NCBI RefSeq assembly: GCF_007827045.1
Contig: NZ_RPFW01000007.1
Coordinates: 186,001-250,000, forward strand
Length of the DNA stretch: 64,000 nt
Direction of reading: 5' to 3'
From: Trebonia kvetii
GTDB lineage: Bacteria; Actinomycetota; Actinomycetes; Streptosporangiales; Streptosporangiaceae
This document shows positions 33,886 to 42,340 of this stretch, one piece after another (the stretch's first letter is position 1; the number at the start of each line of letters is the position of its first letter). The position numbers and the translations under genes are program-made. Below the pieces are notes generated by a model, which was not told the DNA's origin, made no database searches, and worked only from the letters and a program-made list of their open reading frames with translations.

Positions 33886-36069
33886 ATGCCCGAAATCTCG
33901 CGCAGAAACCTCATCCGCGGCGCCGCGGCAGTCGGCGGCGCCGCGGCGGTGACGGTCACGGCCGCCGCGCAGGACGCGGATGCCGCCGCCCGCCAGCAGG
34001 GCGCCAAGGGCGGCGTACCGCGCCACGGCGACATCCGCGACATCAAGCACGTGATGATCCTCATGCAGGAGAACCGGAGCTTCGACCACTACTACGGCTC
34101 GCTGCGCGGAGTGCGCGGGTTCGCCGACAAGGCCACCATCCTGCTGCCTGGTGGCCTGCCTGTCTGGCAGCAGCCGTCGACCGCGCCCGGCCTGCCGGTC
34201 ACCGCCACCCAGTACCCGTGGCCGCTCAGCTCGGGCACATTCAGCGGCGCGCAGCCGCCGTCGCCTGAGCAGGGCGCGCAGAACTACGGCGGTACCGACC
34301 ACTCCTGGCCCACCCAGCACGGCGCGTGGTACGGCGGGCTGATGAACGGGTGGCAGTACGCCAAGGGCGGGCCCACCACGCTCGGCTACCTCGCCCGCAA
34401 CGACATCCCGTTCCACTACGCACTCGCCGACGCCTACACCATCGGCGACGCCTACCACTGCTCGGTGCTGTCGGCCACCGGCCCGAACCGCACCTACCTG
34501 TGGTCGGGGACCATCAACGCCGACCAGGCCAACGGCAGCTTCATCGCCAACAACGGCGGCGACGAGCTCGGCGAGTTCCTGCCCTGGCAGTCCTATCCGG
34601 AGACGCTGCATGCGGCCGGGGTGAGCTGGAAGGTCTACCAGGGCAGCGACAACTACGGCGACAACGGCGCGCAGTACTTCAAGACGTTCGCCGACCTCGA
34701 CCCGTCGCAGGGCGGCACCGCCCCCGCGCCCGGCACCAACGTCTACTACGACAACGGCCTCGCGATCGTGCCCGAGCCGCTCGACGCGGATCTGTCCAAC
34801 GGCGACAACCTCGCCAACGCCATCGCGGCCGACGTCACGGCGGGCTCGCTGCCCCAGGTCTCCTGGGTGGTCACCAACCAGCGGTACTCCGAGCACCCGG
34901 ACGGCGCGCCGACCGACGGCGCGTACTACATCGGCAAGGTGCTGCAGGCCCTGGCCGCCGACATGGACGTGTTCAACTCGACGCTTGTCATCATCGACTT
35001 CGACGAGAACGACGGCCAGTTCGACCACGTGCCGCCGCCGGTGCCCGTGGCGGGGACCGCGGACGAGTTCGTCCTCGAGACCTCGGTCGCGCCCGCGCCG
35101 CTTCCCGTCGGCCTCGGCTTCCGTGTTCCGCTGCTGCTTGTCTCGCCGTGGACCCGCGGCGGCTGGGTCACCTCCGAGGTCAGCGACCACACCTCGGTGA
35201 TCCAGTTCCTCGAGCAGTGGACGGCGGCGATCGGCAAGCCGGCGCACTGCCCGAACATCAGCGCCTGGCGGCGCGGCGTGTGCGGCGACCTCACCGGGGC
35301 GCTCGACTTCAAGAGCCCGGTCTACGGCCTGCCGAACCTGCCCTTCGTCACCGCCACCGTGGGCGAGGCGCACTCCTACTACCCGGTGCCGGCGAGCGAC
35401 GTGATGCCGGTGCAGGAGGCGGGCCGCAAGCCGGCCCGTGCCCTGCCGTACCAGCCGAACGCGAGCCTGGCCGGCTTCGCCACCGCGAACGGGACGGTCA
35501 CCGCCCAGCTGCTGCTCAGCAACAGCGGTCCGCACACATCGCGGTCCAGTCACTTCTCCGTCTATGACAACACCCTCACCACCTCCCCCGGCATCGCCGC
35601 CTACCCGGCCGCGTTCCCCGGCCAGTACACCGTGCCACCCTCGGCACACAAGGCCGAGACGGTCACCGCGACCGGACCCGTCGCCGCGAGCGGGGCGTAC
35701 GATCTGACGGTGACCGGGCCGAACCGCTTCCTGCGCCGGTTCACCGGCAACGTCACCACGGCCGGCGCAAACGTCGTGGTGACCGCGGACTACTTCACCG
35801 ACGGCTGGGGCCCGCGTCCCGCGCTCACCCTGGCGCTGGCTAACAACGGCCACGCGGACGTCACCTTCACCGTGACGGCGAACCAGTACGCCGCTGGCCC
35901 GGCGCGCACCTACCGGGTGCACGCGGGCAGGCGCGCGTCGCACGCGATCGACCCGATCGTGACCGCGCACGGCTGGTACGACGTGACGGTCACCGTCGAC
36001 ACGGACGCGTCCTGGTCGCAGCGGTTCACCGGGCACCTGGAGAACGGCCAGCCGAGCATCACCGGCTGA
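33886..36069 (+). CDS. Tat-exported phospholipase C-type phosphoesterase
   Basis: A 727-aa non-hemolytic phospholipase C/acid phosphatase AcpA superfamily enzyme. The ATG at 33886 follows GGAGGTCACCCCC. A Tat signal (SRRNLIRGAAAVGG) is followed by the catalytic-domain opening HVMILMQENRSFDHYYGSLR (Asn/Arg active-site region), HCSVLSATGPNRTYLWSGTI, DFDENDGQFDHVPPP (metal ligands) and two C-terminal beta domains (~residues 525-720) of the DUF756 type found in bacterial PLCs. It would act outside the cell on phosphatidylcholine or similar phospholipids, perhaps to gain phosphate. No PHO-box was recognised. A strong hairpin follows the stop. Confidence 0.9.
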   Translation: MPEISRRNLIRGAAAVGGAAAVTVTAAAQDADAAARQQGAKGGVPRHGDIRDIKHVMILMQENRSFDHYYGSLRGVRGFADKATILLPGGLPVWQQPSTAPGLPVTATQYPWPLSSGTFSGAQPPSPEQGAQNYGGTDHSWPTQHGAWYGGLMNGWQYAKGGPTTLGYLARNDIPFHYALADAYTIGDAYHCSVLSATGPNRTYLWSGTINADQANGSFIANNGGDELGEFLPWQSYPETLHAAGVSWKVYQGSDNYGDNGAQYFKTFADLDPSQGGTAPAPGTNVYYDNGLAIVPEPLDADLSNGDNLANAIAADVTAGSLPQVSWVVTNQRYSEHPDGAPTDGAYYIGKVLQALAADMDVFNSTLVIIDFDENDGQFDHVPPPVPVAGTADEFVLETSVAPAPLPVGLGFRVPLLLVSPWTRGGWVTSEVSDHTSVIQFLEQWTAAIGKPAHCPNISAWRRGVCGDLTGALDFKSPVYGLPNLPFVTATVGEAHSYYPVPASDVMPVQEAGRKPARALPYQPNASLAGFATANGTVTAQLLLSNSGPHTSRSSHFSVYDNTLTTSPGIAAYPAAFPGQYTVPPSAHKAETVTATGPVAASGAYDLTVTGPNRFLRRFTGNVTTAGANVVVTADYFTDGWGPRPALTLALANNGHADVTFTVTANQYAAGPARTYRVHAGRRASHAIDPIVTAHGWYDVTVTVDTDASWSQRFTGHLENGQPSITG

Positions 36070-36083
36070 CGTCTGTCGATGCG

Positions 36084-36117
36084 CCTGTCCGCCGCGGCGG
36101 CCGCTGCGGCGGACAGG
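36084..36117. terminator. Hairpin after the phospholipase gene
   Basis: CCTGTCCGCCGC and GCGGCGGACAGG form a perfect 12-bp stem with a 10-base loop, 15 bases after the stop. There is no U-tract, as is common in actinomycetes. Confidence 0.65.
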
Positions 36118-36215
36118 TGCTTACCGGACTGTTACCTGTCCGCGTGAAGCAACCATCCGCGGGCAGCTGTGCGTCTACCATGCGAGTGCGATCACTGGCC
36201 GATGGAAGGCGGGGC

Positions 36216-37301
36216 ATGGACTGGCGGCTGCATGGACGGAGCCGGAGGCTGGCCATCGTGCTGGCCATCAGCCTCGCGGTGGTCACGGCGGTCACGGGCA
36301 CCGTCCTCGCCCTCACGCTGCACAGCGGCCCCGCGCCCGCCAAGCTCGCATCGGCGAAGCTGCAGCCACGCCCGACGGTGAAGGCGACACCGCCGCCACC
36401 GCGGCCGCACAAGAAGGGGCCGCTGCTCGACCCGTTCACCGGGGAGCGGATCAAGAAGCTCGACCCGGTGCTCGCGGTGAAGATCGACAACATCGTGTAC
36501 GCCAGGCCGCAGACCGGGCTCCAGTCGGCCGACATCGTGTACGTGATCCCGGTCGAGGGCGGCCTCACCCGGTTCATGGCCGTCTTCTCCTCGCACTTCC
36601 CCTCGGTCATCGGCCCCGTGCGCAGCGCGCGGCAGAGCGACCTCGACCTGCTGCGTCAGTTCGGCAAGCCCGCATTCGCCTGGTCCGGCGCGACACCGCA
36701 CCTGGTGCCGTTCATCGAGCGGGCGCCCATCTACGACCTGTACGCCAACCTGGTCGGCGGCTACTACCGCTCACCCAACCGGGTCGCGCCCTACAACCTG
36801 TACGCGAATACCAGGACTCTGCTGTCCGAGGCGCCGCGCGCGAGCAAGGCCAGGGACATCGGCTTCCGGTTCGGCTCGCTGCCGGCCGGCGGCAAGCCGA
36901 CCGCGAAGTACTCGGTCAAGTACCCCGCTGCGTCCTATACCTTCCGCTGGTCGGCGAAGGACGGGCGCTGGCTCACCTGGATCGACGGCTCGCCCGCCGA
37001 GGCCACCGAGAGCGGCCAGCTCGGCGGCCGCACGGTGATCATCCAGTACACGCGGATCGCCACGTCCCGGTTCGAGGAGTACGGCGGCCGCCCGCCTTAC
37101 GCGCAGTCCGTCGGTCATGGCAAGGCGGTCATCCTGCGCAACGGCCGCGCCTACATCGTCCGCTGGTCCCGGCCGAACCTCGAGGTGGGCACCACCTACA
37201 CGCTGCGCAACGGCAAGCGAATGCTCTTCCAGCCCGGACAGGTCTGGGTCATCCTGGCCCCCGACAGCCACGCCAGCTACGTCAACGCGGCGAAGGTCTG
37301 A
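36216..37301 (+). CDS. DUF3048 (YerB-like) secreted or membrane-anchored protein
   Basis: A 361-aa protein with a short basic N-terminus, one membrane segment (LAIVLAISLAVVTAVTGTVLAL), a Pro/Lys-rich linker and then the DUF3048 region: PVLAVKIDNIVYARPQTGLQ, ADIVYVIPVEGGLTRFMAVF, VIGPVRSARQSDLDLLRQF. The C-terminal DUF3048_C part (YTRIATSRFEE ... GKAVILRNGRAYIVRWSRP) is present. ATG 36216 follows GGAAGGCGGGGC. The family (B. subtilis YerB) is probably extracytoplasmic and without agreed function. Convergent with the LacI gene; they share a long hairpin. Confidence 0.85.
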   Translation: MDWRLHGRSRRLAIVLAISLAVVTAVTGTVLALTLHSGPAPAKLASAKLQPRPTVKATPPPPRPHKKGPLLDPFTGERIKKLDPVLAVKIDNIVYARPQTGLQSADIVYVIPVEGGLTRFMAVFSSHFPSVIGPVRSARQSDLDLLRQFGKPAFAWSGATPHLVPFIERAPIYDLYANLVGGYYRSPNRVAPYNLYANTRTLLSEAPRASKARDIGFRFGSLPAGGKPTAKYSVKYPAASYTFRWSAKDGRWLTWIDGSPAEATESGQLGGRTVIIQYTRIATSRFEEYGGRPPYAQSVGHGKAVILRNGRAYIVRWSRPNLEVGTTYTLRNGKRMLFQPGQVWVILAPDSHASYVNAAKV

Positions 37302-37366
37302 GGACGGAGCTCTTGTCCGCGTAGGCGGACATCGGGGGGTACAGGGGGTCGTCCCCCGGGAGATAT

Positions 37367-37422
37367 GCCGTGCCGCGGGCCTGATATGGTCGCGGTTTTT
37401 GCGATCAGGCCCGCGGCACGGC
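37367..37422. terminator. Bidirectional hairpin between DUF3048 and lacI-type genes
   Basis: A perfect 19-bp inverted repeat, GCCGTGCCGCGGGCCTGAT at 37367-37385 and its complement at 37404-37422, with an 18-base loop holding TTTTT. The right arm includes the stop codon and last codons of the LacI gene. A second small stem (TGTCCGC/GCGGACA) lies upstream. Confidence 0.7.
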
Positions 37423-38451
37423 GGTGCTGGCGCGGATGATCAGGCGGGTGGGGACGATCGTGGTGCCGGCCTCCGAGGCGGCGCCTGCCGAGACCTTGGC
37501 GAGCAGCCTGCGCACGCTGAGCCTGCCCACGGTGTCGAAGTCCTGGCGGACCGTGGTGAGCGGCGGCCAGAGCGAGGCGGCCACGTCCATGTCGTCGAAG
37601 CCGACGACGCTGACGTCGCCTGGGATGTCCCTGCCCAGTTCACGCAACGCCCGCATGACTCCGAGGGCCATCTGGTCGTTGGCGGCGAAGATCGCGGTGA
37701 CGTCGGGGCGACGGGCGAGGGTCAGCCCGTGCCGGTAGCCGGATTCCGCGGTCCAGTCGCCGTGCAGCGGCGGGGGCGGTGTCAGGCCGGCGTCCCGCAG
37801 CGCGGCGGCCCAGGACTCGGCGCGGTGCGCGGCGGAAAACGACGTCTGCGGCCCGGCGATGTGCCAGACCTGGCGGTGCCCGAGGCCGAGCAGGTGCCCG
37901 GTGGCCTGCCTGGCGCCGAGGGCGTGGTCGGTGGCGACGATGGTATAACCGGGACTCGTCCCCGAGTCGATGACCACGACGGGAACACCGGGCGGCAGCG
38001 TGAACGCGGTCTCGTCAAGGAACCGCGCCTGCAGGATGATGACCGCGCCGTCGACGGCCTGCGCGGTCATCCGCCGGTAGGCGCCTGACACTCGCGGCAG
38101 GGTCGTGTCGGCGATCGGCATGAGCAGCACGGAGTATCCCGCACGGGCGGCCTCGGTCGAGATCGCGTCAAGCGCGCGGATGTTGCCGAGCGTCTGCAGG
38201 GAGGTCATGATCACGCCGATGGTGTGGAAGCGGCCGCTCTTGAGCGCGCGGGCCGCGCCGTTCGGCCGGTAGCCGAGGGCCGCCATGGCCTCGAGCACGC
38301 GGGTCCTTGTCGCCTCGTCCACGTTGGCCTGCCCATTGGAGACCCGGGAGACGGTCTGCGCCGAGACCCCCGCCATGCGGGCCACATCGGCCATGGACGG
38401 GCGCTGCGGCACCGCGCTTGTTCCGCTGACTGGTTTCCTCGCCGACGTCAT
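37405..38451 (-). CDS. LacI-family transcriptional regulator, likely galactose operon repressor
   Basis: A 348-aa LacI/GalR protein. The headpiece helix-turn-helix reads MADVARMAGVSAQTVSRVSN followed by the hinge helix GYRPNGAARALKSG; the periplasmic-binding-like core follows (IGVIMTSLQTLGN ... AIFAANDQMALGVMRAL ... GDVSVVGFDDMDVA). ATG 38451. The gene is divergent from galT-galK, and a perfect-arm LacI-type operator lies seven bases before the start, covering both promoters, so it should repress itself and the galactose genes until a sugar inducer binds. The inducer is not known. Confidence 0.9.
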   Translation of the reverse strand: MTSARKPVSGTSAVPQRPSMADVARMAGVSAQTVSRVSNGQANVDEATRTRVLEAMAALGYRPNGAARALKSGRFHTIGVIMTSLQTLGNIRALDAISTEAARAGYSVLLMPIADTTLPRVSGAYRRMTAQAVDGAVIILQARFLDETAFTLPPGVPVVVIDSGTSPGYTIVATDHALGARQATGHLLGLGHRQVWHIAGPQTSFSAAHRAESWAAALRDAGLTPPPPLHGDWTAESGYRHGLTLARRPDVTAIFAANDQMALGVMRALRELGRDIPGDVSVVGFDDMDVAASLWPPLTTVRQDFDTVGRLSVRRLLAKVSAGAASEAGTTIVPTRLIIRASTAVPRA

Positions 38452-38457
38452 GTCACT

Positions 38458-38473
38458 ATGTTTACGCAAACAT
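38458..38473. promoter_or_regulatory. LacI-type operator between regulator and galT
   Basis: ATGTTT-ACGC-AAACAT: 6-bp arms around a CG-containing centre, the usual form for LacI/GalR family sites. It lies between the two divergent start codons (38451 and 38497). Confidence 0.75.
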
Positions 38474-38496
38474 GGGACTGGAGGAAACAGGAACCG

Positions 38497-39603
38497 ATGG
38501 CTGGGATCACCAAGCGTGTCACCAGGCTCAGTGACGGCAGGGAACTGCTCTACTTCGACGACGCGGACACCGCGCTGCCGCCCGAGCGTCCCGCCGACGC
38601 GAGACCCCCGGAGCCGAGGCCCGCGCTGCCCGCCCTGCGCCAGGACCCGCTGACCGGCGAATGGATCTCCATCGCCGCGGCGCGGCAGAACCGGGCCTTC
38701 CTGCCGCCGACCGAACTCGACCCGCTCGCCCCGTCGACCCCAGGCAACCTCACCGAGGTCCCGGGCGACTACGACGTGGCCGTGTTCGAGAACAAGTCGC
38801 CGTCGTTCGGGCCAGCCCTGCCCGCGGGCAAGCCCGCCTATGACCAGGCCGACCTGGACCGCATCGGGCTCGGCCGGTCGCTGCCCGGCTACGGACGGTG
38901 CGAGGTGGTGTGCTTCGGCCCGCAGCACACCGGCTCCTGGGCCGACTTCAGCGTGTCCCGGGCGCGGACCGTCGTCGAGGCGTGGGCCGACAGGACCGCG
39001 GCGCTGTCGGCGGTGCCCGGCGTCCGGCAGGTGTACGTGTTCGAGAACCGCGGCGCGGAGATCGGCGTCACGCTGCACCACCCGCACGGGCAGATCTACG
39101 GCTACCCGTACGTCACGCCGCGCACCAAGAACCTGCTCGACTCGATCGCGAACTACGGGCCTGGGCTGATGGGCGACATCCTGGAGTTCGAGGCCAAGTC
39201 GGAGCGGGTGCTCATCAGTGGCGAGCACTTCACCGTGTTCGTGCCGTTCGCCGCCCGCTGGCCGATCGAGGTGCACATGCTCCCGCACCGGCACGTCCCC
39301 GACTTCGCCGCGACGACCACGGCGGAGCGCGACGAGATCGCGGTGCTCTACCGGCGGATCCTGCGCGGGCTCGACCGGATCTACGGCACCCCCACCCCGT
39401 ACATCGCCGCCTGGCTTCAGGCCCCCGTGCATGTCGGCCGCGCTGACATCCGACTGATGCTCCAGGTCACCTCGCCGCGGCGGGCCGCGGACAAGATGAA
39501 GTTCCGGGCCGGCTCAGAGACCGGCATGGGCGCGTTCATCGGCGACATCGAGCCCGAGGCGGGCGCCGCCCGGCTGCGGGCGGCGCTCGACGGGCTCGAC
39601 TGA
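38497..39603 (+). CDS. galT: Galactose-1-phosphate uridylyltransferase
   Basis: A 368-aa Leloir-pathway enzyme swapping UMP between UDP-glucose and galactose-1-phosphate. It has the active-site HHPHGQIYGYP with His195-Pro-His197, the latter being the uridylylated nucleophile, and the substrate stretches LTGEWISIAAARQNRAF and FENKSPSFGP. The ending ADIRLMLQVTSPRRAADKMK with FRAGSE is family-typical. ATG 38497 follows GGAGGAAACAGGAACC. It is the first gene of a galTK operon under the divergent LacI regulator. galE is not in the window. Confidence 0.95.
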   Translation: MAGITKRVTRLSDGRELLYFDDADTALPPERPADARPPEPRPALPALRQDPLTGEWISIAAARQNRAFLPPTELDPLAPSTPGNLTEVPGDYDVAVFENKSPSFGPALPAGKPAYDQADLDRIGLGRSLPGYGRCEVVCFGPQHTGSWADFSVSRARTVVEAWADRTAALSAVPGVRQVYVFENRGAEIGVTLHHPHGQIYGYPYVTPRTKNLLDSIANYGPGLMGDILEFEAKSERVLISGEHFTVFVPFAARWPIEVHMLPHRHVPDFAATTTAERDEIAVLYRRILRGLDRIYGTPTPYIAAWLQAPVHVGRADIRLMLQVTSPRRAADKMKFRAGSETGMGAFIGDIEPEAGAARLRAALDGLD

Positions 39604-39608
39604 CGGGG

Positions 39609-39653
39609 CGGTACAGCCGGTACACGCGGTACCAGCGGTACAGGAGGTACAGG
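39609..39653 (+). repeat. 9-bp tandem repeat between galT and galK
   Basis: Five units of CGGTACAGN with exact 9-bp period (GGTACA or GGTACC at 39610, 39619, 39628, 39637, 39646) fill the short gap, just before the galK ribosome site. It may be a slippage-prone spacer. Confidence 0.8.
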
Positions 39654-39678
39654 CGGCATGTCGGAGGGCGGAGGAACA

Positions 39679-40872
39679 ATGGGCAAGACACGGGCAATGG
39701 GCCGGGCGACGGTGCGCGACCGCGCCGTCCGCGGCTTCACCAGCCGATACGAGCGTGCCCCGGAGGCGGTATGGTCCGCGCCAGGGCGGGCAAACCTGAT
39801 CGGCGAGCACACCGACTACAACGATGGCTTCGTACTGCCGTTCGCAATCGGCGAGCGGACCGCGGTGGCCGCCGCCCGCCGCCGCGACGACACGATCGCG
39901 GTCGCCTCCACGGGCTACCCCGCCGTCCGGGTCAGGCTCGCAGAGATCGCCCCTGGCACCGTGAGCGGCTGGTCCGCGTACCCGCTCGGCGTCGCCTGGG
40001 CGCTCGGCCAGGCCCGCGACCTCAACGGTTCGGCGGGGGCCGGCCCGGCGGGCGCCGACCTGTTCATCGACTCCGACGTGCCGCCCGGCGCCGGCCTGTC
40101 CTCCTCAGCCGCGCTCGAGATGGCGGTGGCCGGCGCGCTCGCCGAATTGTGGGGACTTAACCTCGGAACCGCCGAGTTCGCCCGGGCGGGCCAGCGGGCG
40201 GAGAACGAGGTCGTCGGCGCGCCCACCGGGGTGATGGACCAGTACGCGTCGCTGCTCGGCCGGGCGGACGCGGCCGTCTTCCTCGACTGCCGCAGCCTGG
40301 TGGCGCGGTCGGTGCCGCTGCGGCTCACGCCGGCCGGGATGGCGCTGGTGCTGACCGACACCGGAGAGCGGCACGCGCACGCCACCGGTGGCTACGCCGC
40401 CCGCCGCGCCTCCTGCGAGAAGGGCGCGGCGCTGCTCAGAGTCCCCGCGCTGCGCGACCTGTCTGTCGCGGACCTGCCGCGCGCCGAGGCAGCACTCGAC
40501 GCCGAGACCGGTCGCCGGGTCAGGCACGTGGTGACGGAGAACGCGCGGGTTGAGGCGACCGTCGCCGACCTAGCGGCCGGCGACCTGGCGGCGGCGGGCC
40601 GCCGGCTGACCGCCTCGCACGCCTCCATGCGCGACGACTACGAGATCACCACACCCGCACTCGACCTGGCCGTGGAGGTGGCGCTGGCGGCAGGCGCGCT
40701 CGGCGCCCGGATGACCGGCGGCGGTTTCGGCGGTTCGGCGATCGCGCTGATCGAGGAGGCTCGGGTGGCCGACCTGACCGAGGCTGTCGCGGATGCCTTC
40801 GCCGCGGCGGGCTTCGGGCCGCCGCGGATCAGCCGGGTGACGCCGAGTGCCGGGGCGGGCACGGAGATGTGA
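39679..40872 (+). CDS. galK: Galactokinase
   Basis: A 397-aa GHMP kinase that phosphorylates alpha-D-galactose at C1. Galactokinase signature APGRANLIGEHTDYNDGFVLPFAI, ATP-binding motif SDVPPGAGLSSSAALEMAV, catalytic region GAPTGVMDQYASLLG and the third motif ARMTGGGFGGSAIAL are complete. I start at ATG 39679 (GGAGGAACA just upstream); an in-frame ATG at 39658 would place that ribosome site inside the gene. It follows galT with a repeat-filled spacer; the two enzymes are consecutive in the pathway. Confidence 0.95.
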   Translation: MGKTRAMGRATVRDRAVRGFTSRYERAPEAVWSAPGRANLIGEHTDYNDGFVLPFAIGERTAVAAARRRDDTIAVASTGYPAVRVRLAEIAPGTVSGWSAYPLGVAWALGQARDLNGSAGAGPAGADLFIDSDVPPGAGLSSSAALEMAVAGALAELWGLNLGTAEFARAGQRAENEVVGAPTGVMDQYASLLGRADAAVFLDCRSLVARSVPLRLTPAGMALVLTDTGERHAHATGGYAARRASCEKGAALLRVPALRDLSVADLPRAEAALDAETGRRVRHVVTENARVEATVADLAAGDLAAAGRRLTASHASMRDDYEITTPALDLAVEVALAAGALGARMTGGGFGGSAIALIEEARVADLTEAVADAFAAAGFGPPRISRVTPSAGAGTEM

Positions 40873-40984
40873 CATACCGGTCACCGCTCGCGGGCCCCGT
40901 GTCGTCGCGGGCGGGAACGGCCCGGCCGTTCGCGATGATTCGCTGGCTTATCCTTGGCGGGATGTCAGGTCAGAAGAGCCGCGG

Positions 40985-42289
40985 ATGAGCCAGGGATTTC
41001 ACCGGAGGCTGGCCAGGCATATCCTTCTCGACCTCACGCCGCTGCGCCGGTCGCGTGACTACCGCGCGCTGATCAGCGGGCTCGGCATCTCGGTGCTCGG
41101 CAATCAGCTCACCACAGTCGCGGTGCCGTTCCAGGTGTACGCGATCACCCGGTCCTCGCTCGTCGTCGGCCTGGTGTCGCTCGCGCAGCTGTTCCCGCTG
41201 ATCTTCGGCTCGCTGCTCGGCGGGTCGCTCGTGGACGCGGTCGACCGGCGCAAGCTGCTGATCGTCGTGGAGGCGATCGGCGCCGCGTCGAGCGCCGGGC
41301 TCGCGCTCAACGCCGACGTCGGGCCTGCGCTGTGGCCGCTGTTCGTCTTCCCCGCGGTCAACGCGTCGCTGTCCGGCATCGACAGCTCGGCGCGCAACGC
41401 CATGCTGCCCGGCATGGTCGGCATGGACCTGCTGCCGTCCTCCAACGCGATCTTCCAGTCGATGTTCCAGACCGGCGCCATCGTCGGGCCGGCCGTCGCC
41501 GGACTGCTGCTCGCCGGGGCCGGGGTGCACTGGATCTACTGGATCGACGCGGTCAGCTTCCTGGCCGCGCTGACCGCGGCCGTGCTGATCGCGCCGCAGC
41601 CGCCATCGGCAGCGCCGGGCAGCACGGTCCGGCCGGGCTGGCGTTCCACGCTCGAGGGGCTGCGGTTCGTGCGGCGCACCCAGCCGGTGCTCGGCGCCTA
41701 TGCGATCGACCTGAACGCGATGGTGTTCGGCATGCCGCGGGCGCTGTTCCCGGCACTCGCCGCCACCGTGTTCGGCGGCGGCGCGACCACTGTCGGGCTG
41801 CTGTACTCGGCACCCGGGGCAGGGGCGCTGCTTGGCGCGCTGACCAGCGGCTGGGTCGGCCGGGTACGCCGCCAGGGACTTGCCGTCATCGCCGCCGTGC
41901 TTGTCTGGGGCGCGGCGATCACCGGGTTCGGCATCGTGCGCTGGCTGCCCGCCGCCCTGGTGCTGCTCGCGGTCGCCGGCTGGGCCGACGTGCTGTCCGC
42001 CGTGTTCCGCAACACGATGGTCCAGTTCGCCGGGCCTGACGGGATGCGCGGCCGGCTGATGGGGGTGCAGATGGCCGTGGTGGCCGGCGGGCCGCGCCTG
42101 GGCGACCTGGAGGCAGGCGCGGTCGCCAATGCCTTCGGCGACACGGTGTCGGTGGTGTCCGGCGGGCTCGCCTGCATCGCCGGGGCGCTGCTCGTGGCGT
42201 GGTCGCTGCCCGGGTTCACCCGGGCGCGGTCCGGGCTGTCGCGGCATGCGGCCGAGCACGCCGGGGAGCCGGCGGTCGAGCCGGAGTAG
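40985..42289 (+). CDS. MFS exporter, MFS_3/EntS-like family
   Basis: A 434-aa twelve-helix major facilitator protein. DYRALISGLGISVLGNQLTT then VAVPFQVYAITRSSLVVGLV, GGSLVDAVDRRKLLI (motif A-like loop), and DLLPSSNAIFQSMFQTGAIVGPAVAG match the enterobactin-exporter-like/MFS_3 group. ATG 40985 chosen; an in-frame extension to 40847 overlaps the galK end and looks non-coding. It is downstream of galK by 112 bp; whether it shares the transcript is unclear. The substrate is unknown. The last 14 codons and the stop are duplicated downstream. Confidence 0.88.
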   Translation: MSQGFHRRLARHILLDLTPLRRSRDYRALISGLGISVLGNQLTTVAVPFQVYAITRSSLVVGLVSLAQLFPLIFGSLLGGSLVDAVDRRKLLIVVEAIGAASSAGLALNADVGPALWPLFVFPAVNASLSGIDSSARNAMLPGMVGMDLLPSSNAIFQSMFQTGAIVGPAVAGLLLAGAGVHWIYWIDAVSFLAALTAAVLIAPQPPSAAPGSTVRPGWRSTLEGLRFVRRTQPVLGAYAIDLNAMVFGMPRALFPALAATVFGGGATTVGLLYSAPGAGALLGALTSGWVGRVRRQGLAVIAAVLVWGAAITGFGIVRWLPAALVLLAVAGWADVLSAVFRNTMVQFAGPDGMRGRLMGVQMAVVAGGPRLGDLEAGAVANAFGDTVSVVSGGLACIAGALLVAWSLPGFTRARSGLSRHAAEHAGEPAVEPE

Positions 42290-42333
42290 CGCGGCCGAGC
42301 ACGCCGGGGAGTCCGCGGCCGAGCCGCAGTAGC
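42248..42333 (+). repeat. 43-bp tandem duplication spanning the MFS stop codon
   Basis: The 43-bp unit starting GCGGCCGAGCACGCCGGGGAG and ending AGTAGC (42248-42290) is repeated at 42291-42333 with a few changes, followed by the first seven bases of a third copy. The first copy carries the stop. Confidence 0.85.
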
Positions 42334-42340
42334 GCGGCCG

